Made by a program: the position numbers and the translations under genes
The notes under the pieces: generated by a model
Seen by the model: only the letters and a program-made list of their open reading frames with translations
Told to the model about the DNA's origin: nothing
Database searches by the model: none
In this document: positions 24,589 to 33,218 of the stretch, one piece after another
How positions within the stretch are numbered: the first letter of the stretch is position 1
Layout of the letters: each line of letters begins with the position of its first letter
Origin: an uncultured Microbacterium sp.
GTDB lineage: Bacteria > Actinomycetota > Actinomycetes > Actinomycetales > Microbacteriaceae
DNA length: 64,000 nucleotides
Assembly: GCF_947489255.1 (NCBI RefSeq)
Contig: NZ_CANLCY010000004.1
Span: 248,001-312,000 of the forward strand
Reading direction: 5' to 3'

Positions 24589-27500
24589 ATGTCTTCGACG
24601 CCCGTCTTGCCTGCCCCCGACGCCCCGCCTCTCGCGCAGGGTCTGTCGCGCCGCGCCGTGGTCGGTGCGGGCCTGTGGAGTGCACCTGTCCTGGCGATGG
24701 CGTCCTCGGCGCCGGCTTTCGCGGCAGCATCGGGGCAGCAGGCCCTCACGCTTTCGGTGCCGACATCGGGAATCCCCTCGTCGGGTCCGGTTCAGCTGAC
24801 CACCGTGGTCCGCGACGCGCAGGGCGCTCCCGTCGCGGGCGCACCCGTCTCGCTCAGCGGTCCGCTGGGCTCCACGTTCGGGGGCGCGGACGGCGTCGCC
24901 GACGGTGCCGGCGCGTATACGACGTCGTTCGACCTCGGTAAGCCCTGGGCCACCCCGGGATCCACCATTTCCATCACCGCGGTGTCCGGCGGTCAGTCGG
25001 CCAGCCAGCCTTTCACGGTGCTGGGGTCCAACGTGTTGGCCTTCGGTCGCAACGTCTGGGCGGAGTTGGGCCTCGGGGCCGCCGCCTCCGCGCCGACGCA
25101 GACGTACCGTGCGTTTCCCTCGCCCGTGGTGCAGATCGCCTCGGGCGGGGCGACCGACAGCGGCGCGGCGCGAGCCACGCTGGCGTTGCTGCGAGATGGA
25201 ACCGTGTGGGGTATCGGCGGTAACGCGTACGGGCAGTTGGGTGATGGTACGGGCGACAGCACGGGTCACGATGTGTGGAAGATCGTCCCCGGTTTGTCGG
25301 GCGTGAAGCAGATCGGCATGGGCAACGTCAATGGATACGCACTCACCACGGCCGGTGAAGTGTGGGCGTGGGGAGACAATTCCTCGGGGCAGATTGGTGA
25401 TGGGACGACGACGTACCGTCCTGCGCCGGTCAAGGTGATCAACTCCGGCGCCACCAAGCTCGTGGCCGGATACAACAACGTCTTCGTCGTGATGTCGGAT
25501 CGAACGCTCAAGGTGTGGGGCGACAACGGGGCGGGGCAGCTGGGCGACGGGACGCAGACGAATCGTACGACGCCGTTCACGGTGCCGAACGTCTCGGATG
25601 TCGTGGATGTCGCTTCGATCTCGTATGCGAGCACGCTGGTGCTGTTGTCGAATGGCACGGTGCTCAGTTGGGGTTTGAACAATCTCGGCCAGCTGGGTAA
25701 CGGCACGAAGACGAATAGCGCCACTCCGACCGCGATCCCGAACCTGTCCGGCGTCGCCGCCATCGCTGGGGGGTCTACTGCCGGATACGCCCTTCTGACC
25801 GACGGGTCGGTCAAGGCGTGGGGCAACAATGACGAGGGCATGGTCGGTGACGGCACCTCGACGATGCGATTGACTCCGACGACGGTCTCCGGACTCTCCG
25901 GCGTCGTCCAGATCTCCACGGCGCAGAAGGCCGCCTACGCCCTCCTGTCCGATGGCACGGTGAAGGCGTGGGGGCAGAACACCTACGGCCAGCTCGGCGA
26001 CGGCACGACGACGACACGTCTGTCCCCGGTGACGGTGCAGGTACCGGCAGGACGCTCTGTCACATCCCTCGCCGTCGCCTCGACCTCGAGTCAGGGGCGC
26101 TCCTTCCTCATTACCGGGGAGACCACCCTTTCCGTTGATGTCGTCGAAACGCAGGTTTCCGCGGGTACTGCCGCAACCGTGAAGGCCAAGGTGGCGACCG
26201 GCGCGAAGGGTGTCGCCGGTGTCAGCGTGACGTTGAGTGCCACCTCGAACGCTGCCCTTGGCGCTACGACCGCCCAGACGGATTCCTCCGGTCAGGTGCA
26301 GACGACCGTGACGTCTGACGTCTGGACCAAGCCGGGTACGGTGGTCCGGGTCGAGGCCACGACGGACACGAATGCGGCCTCCGACTCTTTCACCGTGCTG
26401 GGGGCGAACGCCCTCGGGTTCGGCTATAACTCCTGGTACGAGCTCGGGGATGGCGGTCAGGGTGGGGGCGACAACCCGGGGACCGGCGTTGCCCGGACGA
26501 TTCCGACGCAGTTCCTACGGTCGTTCCCCTCTCCGATCGTGCAGGTGGTTTCGTGCGGAACGGGCACGGGGGGCGGGTCGAATCACGCGACGATCGTTCT
26601 GCTCAAGGACGGAACGGTCTGGTCGGTCGGCGGCAATGGATTCGGGCAGCTCGGGACGGGCGGCAATTCACGCACGACCTGGGCTCAGGTCAGCGGCCTG
26701 TCCGGTGTGACGCAGATCTCGGCCGGGGCGGAGTCCGTCTACGCGCTGCTCTCGGATGGGACGGTCAAGGCGTGGGGTGACAACTGGTTCGGAGAGATCG
26801 GTACGGGGGTGGCCCTGCAGAGCGCGGCTTTCACTCCGATCACCGTGCCGGGGGTGTCCGGTGTGACCCAGATCGCCGCCGGGACGCAGCAGGCCTTCTT
26901 CCTGCTCTCGGATGGAACGGTGCGAGCCATCGGCCGCAACGCCTGGGGGTCGGAAGCCACCCCCGGCGGGCGGGGCGCGTTGGGATCCGGTAGCACCACC
27001 AGTGACCTCTCCGCGACCCCGGTGACGGTGTCCAATCTGGCCGGCGTGACGCAGATCGCTGCGGGGTCGGCGAGCGGTTTCGCCTTGCTCTCGGACGGCA
27101 CGGTGAAGGCGTGGGGGAACAACGCCTCGGGCCAGCTCGGCAACAACTCCACGACGTCCAGCGCGGTCCCCGTGTCGGTGTCGGGTCTGAGCGGGGTCAC
27201 ACAGGTCGTCGCGAACCTCGATGCCGCGTATGCGTTGCTGGCGGACAAGACCATCCGCACGTGGGGGAGGAACTCGTCGGGTCAGTTGGGCAACGGCTCC
27301 GGCTCGAACAGCACGGCACCCGTGACGGTCACCAGCGTCACCGGAGCGGCGCGTCTCGCCGCGAGCGGAAACGCCGCCTATGCACTGCTGGGAACTGGAG
27401 CCATCGTCGGGTGGGGCGACAACTCCGGCGGTCAGCTCGCCGATGGATCCACCACCAACCGCTCGCAGGCGGTGCAGGTCAGGGTTCCCGGCTCGCTCAA

Positions 27501-29004
27501 CGTGGTCGGACTGGCGTCGTTCTCGCCGAGCAGCGATCGGATGTACGTCATCACTGGCGACACGACGGTCTCGGTCGACGTCGTGGAATCGCAGCTCGCG
27601 GCGGCGATGGGATCCGCCACAGTGAAGGCCCGTGTCGGAGCGGGGTCCAAGGCCGCAATGGGGGCGACCGTGTCGCTGTCCGTCTCGTCCGGGGCCACCC
27701 TCGGTGCCACGTCGGGACAGACAGACGGAAACGGTGAGTACCTCACGACCGTCTCCGTGCCGGATGCATGGACGCGGCCGGGCACCATCGTGCGAGTGAG
27801 CGCATCGAGTGGTCCGAGCACTGGATCCGACACCTTCACGGTTCTCGGCGCCAATGCCCTGGGTTTCGGTTACAACTCCTGGTACGAGATGGGCGACGGG
27901 GGCGCACCGGGTGGAGACGATCGGGGAACAGGGGCCCTGCGCACCTCGCCGTCGCAGTTCCTCCGGGTCTTCCCCGCACCGGTGACTCAAGTCGTCTCTT
28001 GCGGCTCGGGAAACGACGGCGGTGCGTCGCAGACGACCCTGGTGTTGTTGAAGGACGGAACCGTGTGGTCCGTGGGTGGTAACGGCTATGCGCAGCTGGG
28101 AACGGCAGGCAACTCCCGGAGCAGTTGGGCGCAGATCCCGGGTTTGTCGAACGTCATCCAGCTCACGGCGTCGAACGCCTTCGTTCTGGCGTTGCTCGCA
28201 GACGGCACGGTGAAGGGGTGGGGTGACAACACCTTCAATCAGCTCGGAACCGCCGTCACGGCGGGCTCGACCACCACTCCGACGATCATTGCGGGATTGT
28301 CGGGCGTCAAACAGGTCGCGACGTCGGAGGCCACGGGGTATGCGCTGCTCTCCGACGGCTCGGTGAAGTCCTGGGGAGCACTGGGGTCGGGGCGAGCGGG
28401 TGAGGGCAGCGTCTCGGGGAATTCGGCGACTATGAGGCAGGTATCGGGCCTGACGTCGGGCGTATCGGCGATCGCCGGATTCGGCCGTGCCGGAGGCTTC
28501 GCCTTGATGTCCGATGGCTCAGTGAAGGCATGGGGCGCGGGCAGCAAGGGGCAGATGGGCGACGGCCTGGGCACCGGCACCAACGCGACGCCGGTCAATG
28601 TGTCGGGCTTGAGCGGTGCGACTCAGATCGTGGGCAGCTACCAGTCGGGCTACGCACTCCTCACAACAGGGAAAGTCAAGGCCTGGGGCCTGAACGACGC
28701 AGGGCAGCTGGGCGACGGCACGACGAGCGACAGGCTGGCGCCCGTCGAAGTCGCGGGGCTGACCAACGTCGTCAAGATCGCTGCGAGTGGCCACTCGGCC
28801 TACGCACTGCTGTCGGACGGTTCGGTGAGGGGCTGGGGAGACAACCAATACGGCCAGCTCGGTGACGGATCCACCACCTCGCGTCTCACCCCCGTCTCGG
28901 TCGGTATCAGAGCGAACGGGACACGTGCATGGGGGTCGCAGACCGCGATCGACCTCACGCAGTACTCGTACTCGTCGAGTCGGATGTACATCATCACGCA
29001 GTAA
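24589..29004 (+). CDS. Giant exported protein: three (Ig-like + RCC1 propeller) units, second copy
   Basis: A 1471-residue paralogue of the 17575 product. The signal is LSRRAVVGAGLW, then SAPVLAMASSAPAFAAASG, almost the same as the first copy. Ig-like domains at about 50-147, 512-607 and 991-1088; propellers at about 148-509, 608-989 and 1089-1471. Propellers 2 and 3 begin with the same inserted block as propeller 3 of the first copy (ANALGFGYNSWYE, then VSCGTGTGGGS or VSCGSGNDGG, then VWSVGGNGF or VWSVGGNGY). The protein ends SSSRMYIITQ, the sequence that elsewhere precedes the next Ig-like domain, so the chain stops at a module boundary. No anchor. The ATG has GGAG 5 bases upstream. Confidence 0.82.
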   Translation: MSSTPVLPAPDAPPLAQGLSRRAVVGAGLWSAPVLAMASSAPAFAAASGQQALTLSVPTSGIPSSGPVQLTTVVRDAQGAPVAGAPVSLSGPLGSTFGGADGVADGAGAYTTSFDLGKPWATPGSTISITAVSGGQSASQPFTVLGSNVLAFGRNVWAELGLGAAASAPTQTYRAFPSPVVQIASGGATDSGAARATLALLRDGTVWGIGGNAYGQLGDGTGDSTGHDVWKIVPGLSGVKQIGMGNVNGYALTTAGEVWAWGDNSSGQIGDGTTTYRPAPVKVINSGATKLVAGYNNVFVVMSDRTLKVWGDNGAGQLGDGTQTNRTTPFTVPNVSDVVDVASISYASTLVLLSNGTVLSWGLNNLGQLGNGTKTNSATPTAIPNLSGVAAIAGGSTAGYALLTDGSVKAWGNNDEGMVGDGTSTMRLTPTTVSGLSGVVQISTAQKAAYALLSDGTVKAWGQNTYGQLGDGTTTTRLSPVTVQVPAGRSVTSLAVASTSSQGRSFLITGETTLSVDVVETQVSAGTAATVKAKVATGAKGVAGVSVTLSATSNAALGATTAQTDSSGQVQTTVTSDVWTKPGTVVRVEATTDTNAASDSFTVLGANALGFGYNSWYELGDGGQGGGDNPGTGVARTIPTQFLRSFPSPIVQVVSCGTGTGGGSNHATIVLLKDGTVWSVGGNGFGQLGTGGNSRTTWAQVSGLSGVTQISAGAESVYALLSDGTVKAWGDNWFGEIGTGVALQSAAFTPITVPGVSGVTQIAAGTQQAFFLLSDGTVRAIGRNAWGSEATPGGRGALGSGSTTSDLSATPVTVSNLAGVTQIAAGSASGFALLSDGTVKAWGNNASGQLGNNSTTSSAVPVSVSGLSGVTQVVANLDAAYALLADKTIRTWGRNSSGQLGNGSGSNSTAPVTVTSVTGAARLAASGNAAYALLGTGAIVGWGDNSGGQLADGSTTNRSQAVQVRVPGSLNVVGLASFSPSSDRMYVITGDTTVSVDVVESQLAAAMGSATVKARVGAGSKAAMGATVSLSVSSGATLGATSGQTDGNGEYLTTVSVPDAWTRPGTIVRVSASSGPSTGSDTFTVLGANALGFGYNSWYEMGDGGAPGGDDRGTGALRTSPSQFLRVFPAPVTQVVSCGSGNDGGASQTTLVLLKDGTVWSVGGNGYAQLGTAGNSRSSWAQIPGLSNVIQLTASNAFVLALLADGTVKGWGDNTFNQLGTAVTAGSTTTPTIIAGLSGVKQVATSEATGYALLSDGSVKSWGALGSGRAGEGSVSGNSATMRQVSGLTSGVSAIAGFGRAGGFALMSDGSVKAWGAGSKGQMGDGLGTGTNATPVNVSGLSGATQIVGSYQSGYALLTTGKVKAWGLNDAGQLGDGTTSDRLAPVEVAGLTNVVKIAASGHSAYALLSDGSVRGWGDNQYGQLGDGSTTSRLTPVSVGIRANGTRAWGSQTAIDLTQYSYSSSRMYIITQ

Positions 29005-29020
29005 TGATCACGCACCGGAT

Positions 29021-29050
29021 CCCGGGCCCGCCGCTGGTGGCGGGTCCGGG
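29021..29050 (+). terminator. Hairpin between the second RCC1 gene and the HprK-like gene
   Basis: A 12-base stem (29021-29032 and 29039-29050, one wobble pair) around a 6-base loop, 17 bases after the stop. It resembles the hairpin after the first RCC1 gene. Its weak T-tract (CTTCGGC) allows read-through to the next gene 41 bases on. Confidence 0.65.
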
Positions 29051-29090
29051 CTTCGGCATGCGGTCTGGTGAAGCCCACCGAAAAGGAAAC

Positions 29091-30164
29091 ATGCCCATGC
29101 AGCAGGTCGTCGTCGCCGCCATCGGCGCGCGCGTTGCGATCGATCTGACGGGCCTTCCCCCGGGGGACCGTTCCACCGTCGCCGCATTGTGGGCGGACGC
29201 TTCTGTCGGTCTCGCCCGATCGGGCGGCACGCTCGTTTCGGTCGAGCTCGGCGCCGCGTTCGAGTTCTCGTCGGTGCTCGCCGACCTGTCCACCCGGGTG
29301 ACGGTCGCGGCGCTCGGCGCCCGGCGGGGCGAGGTCTGGATGCTGCACGCGTGCGGCGTCGCCGATGAACAGGGGAGAGTGGCGGTGCTCGTCGGGCCGT
29401 CGGGGGCGGGCAAGACGACGGCTGCCGCGGTTCTCGGTCGGGAATTCGGTTACGTATCCGACGAGAGCATCGGGATCACGGCATCCGGAGGGGTGCTCGC
29501 CTACCGCAAGCCGCTGTCGATCGTGCGCGCGGGGGAGTCGGTGAAGGAGCAGGTGGCTCCGTCGGACCTGGGGCTGAAGCCCCTGCCCGACAAGCCCCTG
29601 ACGGTGAGTTCTCTGATCGTGCTGGACCGTCGTCGTGACCCCGGAGGGCCGATTCGTCACCCCACGCTGACGCCGGTGCCGGACAGCGTGGCGATCGCGA
29701 CGCTCGCGGAACAGTCCAGCTTTCTCACCGCGATGCCGTCGCCGCTTCGAACGGTGTCCACCCACCTGCGGCGGGTCGGCGGCGTTCATCGCCTCGCTTA
29801 CGACGACGCGGGAGACCTTCCGGACGTGGTCGCCCGCCTCCTGTCCGATCCACCACGTGTCGAGGAAGCGGAGACGGACCACGACTCGACGGGGATACTC
29901 GCCGCGCTGCAGCCTGTCCGAAGCGAGCGCGACGATCGGGGGCCGACCTACACGCGATCGCCGTTCGTCGACGCATTGACCGTCGAAAACGGTCAAATCG
30001 CCCTCCTGCGCGCGATCGACGGGGGCCCCGCGCAGGTGCTCGTGCTCGCTCCCCACGCGGCGGCCGTCTGGCGGACGGCAGCCGACGCGGTGACGCTCAA
30101 CGATGAGACCCTGCGCCGGGTGGCGGACGAGCTCGTCGAGCATGGTCTCCTCGTCCGACAGTGA
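29091..30164 (+). CDS. HprK-like P-loop protein with a PqqD-like C-terminus
   Basis: A cytoplasmic protein of 357 residues. Residues about 75-200 hold an HprK-like ATP domain: Walker A GPSGAGKTT (near 102-110), then the acidic strand YVSDESIGI. The C-terminus from about 285 (DALTVENGQIALL, APHAAAVWRTAADAVTLNDETLRRVADELVEHGLL) looks like a PqqD-type winged-helix/RRE domain that in RiPP systems binds leader peptides. HprK-like and PqqD-like pairs occur in lasso and other RiPP clusters. There is no precursor or cyclase gene here, so a role in processing or regulating the exported RCC1/M60 proteins is only inference. AAAAGGAAAC precedes the ATG at 29091. Confidence 0.65.
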   Translation: MPMQQVVVAAIGARVAIDLTGLPPGDRSTVAALWADASVGLARSGGTLVSVELGAAFEFSSVLADLSTRVTVAALGARRGEVWMLHACGVADEQGRVAVLVGPSGAGKTTAAAVLGREFGYVSDESIGITASGGVLAYRKPLSIVRAGESVKEQVAPSDLGLKPLPDKPLTVSSLIVLDRRRDPGGPIRHPTLTPVPDSVAIATLAEQSSFLTAMPSPLRTVSTHLRRVGGVHRLAYDDAGDLPDVVARLLSDPPRVEEAETDHDSTGILAALQPVRSERDDRGPTYTRSPFVDALTVENGQIALLRAIDGGPAQVLVLAPHAAAVWRTAADAVTLNDETLRRVADELVEHGLLVRQ

Positions 30165-30464
30165 GGTCGATCGACATCGATGGAGCGGCCAGATAACGGG
30201 CCGCCCGCACGGGGGTTCCGGGACAGTCCCATGACAGGCCGGTTCGCCGGACGAGACCGTCTTGCGAATGCCGGTGGTGCGGGGCGGATCTAGCCCGCGT
30301 CGACGGGACGGGGGAGCCCCGCCGCAGGCGCCCGGGGCGCGCGGGACGGGAGCGGCATATGCGGTGCCCTAGACTGCAAGGACTGCCCGCCGCGTGACTC
30401 TCCGCGGGGGTGGGAGCCGTGATCCGCGGCCGTCGCGTCGCCGCAAAACCCGATTGGTCCCCCT
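30165..30464 (+). other. Leader and intergenic region before lysA
   Basis: 300 bases without a gene. A small terminator-like hairpin (GCGGCC 30185-30190 with GGCCGC 30199-30204) closes the island. TAGACT at 30370-30375 is a likely -10 for lysA, which gives a leader of about 80 bases. There is no clear binding site before the GTG at 30465, and no recognised lysine riboswitch. Confidence 0.45.
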
Positions 30465-31895
30465 GTGTCCGCCTCGCACTCCGCGCTCGTGCCCGAGTGG
30501 CTCACCGCCCCGGCCGAAGCGAACGAGCTCGTCCCCGCCGTGTGGCCCACCTCGACCCGCCGTGCGGTCGACGGGTCCGTCGAGATCGGCGGCGTTTCCG
30601 TCTTCGACCTGCGCGACCGCTTCGGTACCCCGCTCTACGTCCTCGACGAAAACGAGGTGCGGGCCCACGCCCGTCGAGCACGGGAGGCTTTCGAGGTCGC
30701 TGCCGGGCGGCACGGCATCCGGGCTCGGGTGTACTACGCGGGCAAGGCGTTCCTGTCGACCGAGGTCGTGCGCTGGGTGACCGACGAGGGGCTCGCCGTC
30801 GACGTCTGCACCCGCGGTGAGCTCGAGGTCGCCCTCGCTGCGGGCGCTGCGCCCGAGCGTCTGGGGTTCCACGGCAACAACAAGAGCGTGTCCGAGCTCG
30901 AACGCGCGGTCGAGGTGGGCATCGGCTCGGTCGTCGTCGACAGCCCGATCGAGATCGAGCGGCTGGCCGCGATCGCCGATCGCCGCGGGGCGGTGCAGTC
31001 CGTGCTCGTGCGCGTGCGGACGGGCGTGCACGCCGAGACCCACGCGTTCCTGGCGACCGCTCATGAAGACCAGAAGTTCGGCTTCTCCCTCGAGGGGGCG
31101 GCCGAGGCGGTCTCGCGCATCCGCGAGCTCCCCAGCCTGCGCTTCGTCGGCCTGCACGCGCACATCGGCTCCCAGATCTTCGACTCCTCGGGGTTCCGCG
31201 AGTCGGCCGCGCGCCTGGTCGACCTGCACGCCGACCTGCTGGCCGGGGGAGAGATCCCGCTCATGAACGTGGGCGGCGGCTTCGGCATCTCCTACACGTC
31301 GGTCGACGACCCGAAGCCGATCGAGGAGATCGCCGACGGCATCCTGGATGCCATCGCCGACGAGTGCGCGGTGCGCGGCATCCCGATGCCCGACGTCGCC
31401 ACCGAGCCCGGCCGCGTCATCGTCGGTCAGGCCGGGGTGACGCTGTACGAGGTCGGGACGGTCAAGACGGTCGCCGCGGCGGAGGGCCTCGAGCGCACCT
31501 ACGTCAGCGTCGACGGCGGAATGAGCGACAACGCCCGCCCCGCCCTCTACGGCGCCGACTTCTCGGCCCGCATCGTCTCGCGCACGAGCTCCGAGGCACC
31601 GGCGCTCTCTCGCGTGGTGGGTCACCACTGCGAGTCCGGCGACATCGTCGTGGATGCCGAGTACCTCCCGGCCGACGTCACGCCCGGCGACCTGCTGGCC
31701 GTTCCCGCGACCGGCGCCTACTGCTTCTCGCTCGCGAGCAACTACAACTACACGCCGCGCCCGCCGGTCGTCGCCGTGCGCGACGGACAGGCCCGTGTGA
31801 TCGTCCGCGGCGAGACCATCGACGATCTGCTCTTGCGCGACGCCGGGATCCCGGCATCCGCCCCCACCGCAACACCCCACGGAGACACCGAATGA
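30465..31895 (+). CDS. lysA: Diaminopimelate decarboxylase
   Basis: Last step of lysine synthesis: meso-diaminopimelate to lysine and CO2, PLP-dependent, cytoplasmic. The 476-residue protein has the PLP lysine in VYYAGKAFLS (near residue 91), LRFVGLHAHIGSQIF, the glycine-rich phosphate site NVGGGFGISY, and the C-terminal GHHCESGD and AYCFSLASNYN active-site segments of the family. The GTG start is taken because upstream in-frame codons are not clearly coding. The stop overlaps hom by 4 bases (ATGA), so translation is coupled and the lysine and threonine branches share one transcript. Confidence 0.96.
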   Translation: MSASHSALVPEWLTAPAEANELVPAVWPTSTRRAVDGSVEIGGVSVFDLRDRFGTPLYVLDENEVRAHARRAREAFEVAAGRHGIRARVYYAGKAFLSTEVVRWVTDEGLAVDVCTRGELEVALAAGAAPERLGFHGNNKSVSELERAVEVGIGSVVVDSPIEIERLAAIADRRGAVQSVLVRVRTGVHAETHAFLATAHEDQKFGFSLEGAAEAVSRIRELPSLRFVGLHAHIGSQIFDSSGFRESAARLVDLHADLLAGGEIPLMNVGGGFGISYTSVDDPKPIEEIADGILDAIADECAVRGIPMPDVATEPGRVIVGQAGVTLYEVGTVKTVAAAEGLERTYVSVDGGMSDNARPALYGADFSARIVSRTSSEAPALSRVVGHHCESGDIVVDAEYLPADVTPGDLLAVPATGAYCFSLASNYNYTPRPPVVAVRDGQARVIVRGETIDDLLLRDAGIPASAPTATPHGDTE

Positions 31896-33217
31896 CCGAC
31901 TACCGCACGCTCCGCGTGGCGCTCCTCGGCGCCGGCGCCGTCGGCTCGCAGGTCGCCGACCTGCTGCTCAAGCACGGCGACGAGCTCGCCGACCGCGCGG
32001 GCGCCAAGCTCGAGCTCGCCGGCATCGCCGTTCGTGACGTCGACGCCAAGCGCGACGCCGACCTGCCCCGCGAGCTGTTCACCACGGATGCCGAGACCCT
32101 CATCGTCGGCTCCGACATCGTGATCGAACTCATGGGCGGTATCGAGCCGGCCCGCACGCAGGTGCTGCACGCGATCGCGTCGGGTGCCGACGTCGTCACG
32201 GCCAACAAGGCCCTGCTGGCCACCCACGGATCCGAGGTCTTCGAGGCGGCCGACCAGGTCGGCGCCGAGGTGTACTACGAAGCCGCCGCTGCCGGCGCCA
32301 TCCCGATCATCCGGCCGCTTCGCGACTCGCTCGCCGGCGACCGCGTCGTGCGGATCATGGGCATCGTCAACGGCACGACGAACTACATCCTCGACCGCAT
32401 GGACACCGAGGGCGCCGACTTCGAAGGCGTCCTCGCCCAGGCGCAGGCCCTCGGCTACGCCGAGGCCGACCCGACGGCCGACGTCGAGGGATACGACGCC
32501 GCGCAGAAGGCCGCGATCCTCGCGAGCCTCGCCTTCCACACGACCGTCCCGCTGGATGCCGTGCACCGCGAGGGCATCACCTCCGTCGACGCCGCGATGA
32601 TCGAGTCCGCCCGTCACGCCGGATACGTCATCAAGCTGCTCGCCGTGTGCGAGCGCCTGGCGGCCGAAGACGGCGGCACCGAGTCGATCTCGGTCCGCGT
32701 CTACCCGGCGCTCGTCGAGCGCACGCACCCGCTCGCCAGCGTGCACGGCGCGAACAACGCCGTGTTCGTCCAGGCCGAGGCCGCGGGTGACCTCATGTTC
32801 TACGGCGCCGGTGCCGGCGGCGTGCAGACGGCCTCCGCCGTGCTCGGCGACGTCGTCTCGGCCGCGCGCCGCCACATCGCCGGAGGCGTCGGCGTGGGTG
32901 AGTCCACGCGCGCCAACCTGCCCGCGGTACCGATCGGACGCGTCATCACGCGCTACCAGATCACGCTCGAGGTCGACGACCAGCCGGGCGTGCTGGCCAC
33001 GGTCGCCGGCATCCTGAGCGAAGGCCGCGTGTCGATCGCGACCGTCGAGCAGACCGTCATCGAGGCGGACGAGAACACCCGGACCGGCGGTTCCGCCCGC
33101 CTGGTCATCGGAACACACAAGGCCCGCGAGCAGGACCTGAGCGAGACCGTCGAGCGTCTCGCCGCGAGCGGCGTCGTCGAGCGCGTGGTCTCCGTGCTGC
33201 GCGTGGAAGGGAACTGA
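31892..33217 (+). CDS. hom: Homoserine dehydrogenase
   Basis: Converts aspartate semialdehyde to homoserine with NAD(P)H, the branch point towards threonine and methionine. The 441 residues begin with the nucleotide-binding [17 protein letters not shown]. The central catalytic domain contains [10 protein letters not shown], the [13 protein letters not shown] segment and [13 protein letters not shown]-terminal ACT domain ([19 protein letters not shown]) suggests feedback by threonine. The ATG overlaps the lysA stop and the stop lies 1 base from thrC. Standard length and order for the actinobacterial block. Confidence 0.97.
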   Translation: MTDYRTLRVALLGAGAVGSQVADLLLKHGDELADRAGAKLELAGIAVRDVDAKRDADLPRELFTTDAETLIVGSDIVIELMGGIEPARTQVLHAIASGADVVTANKALLATHGSEVFEAADQVGAEVYYEAAAAGAIPIIRPLRDSLAGDRVVRIMGIVNGTTNYILDRMDTEGADFEGVLAQAQALGYAEADPTADVEGYDAAQKAAILASLAFHTTVPLDAVHREGITSVDAAMIESARHAGYVIKLLAVCERLAAEDGGTESISVRVYPALVERTHPLASVHGANNAVFVQAEAAGDLMFYGAGAGGVQTASAVLGDVVSAARRHIAGGVGVGESTRANLPAVPIGRVITRYQITLEVDDQPGVLATVAGILSEGRVSIATVEQTVIEADENTRTGGSARLVIGTHKAREQDLSETVERLAASGVVERVVSVLRVEGN

Positions 33218-33218
33218 C

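Noticed and set aside
18000..29000. CRISPR-like or VNTR arrays within the RCC1 genes
   Set aside because: Repeats here are protein-level blades with varied DNA sequence and spacing, all in one open frame. There are no fixed direct repeats with unique spacers, and no cas genes anywhere in the window.
17200..30464. A transposon or phage origin for the island
   Set aside because: No transposase, integrase, tRNA or flanking direct repeats are seen at either end, so the mode of gain, if any, cannot be stated.
30165..30464. A lysine riboswitch ahead of lysA
   Set aside because: I could not find the conserved L-box elements, and such riboswitches are rare in actinobacteria. Only a promoter-like box and a small hairpin are visible.
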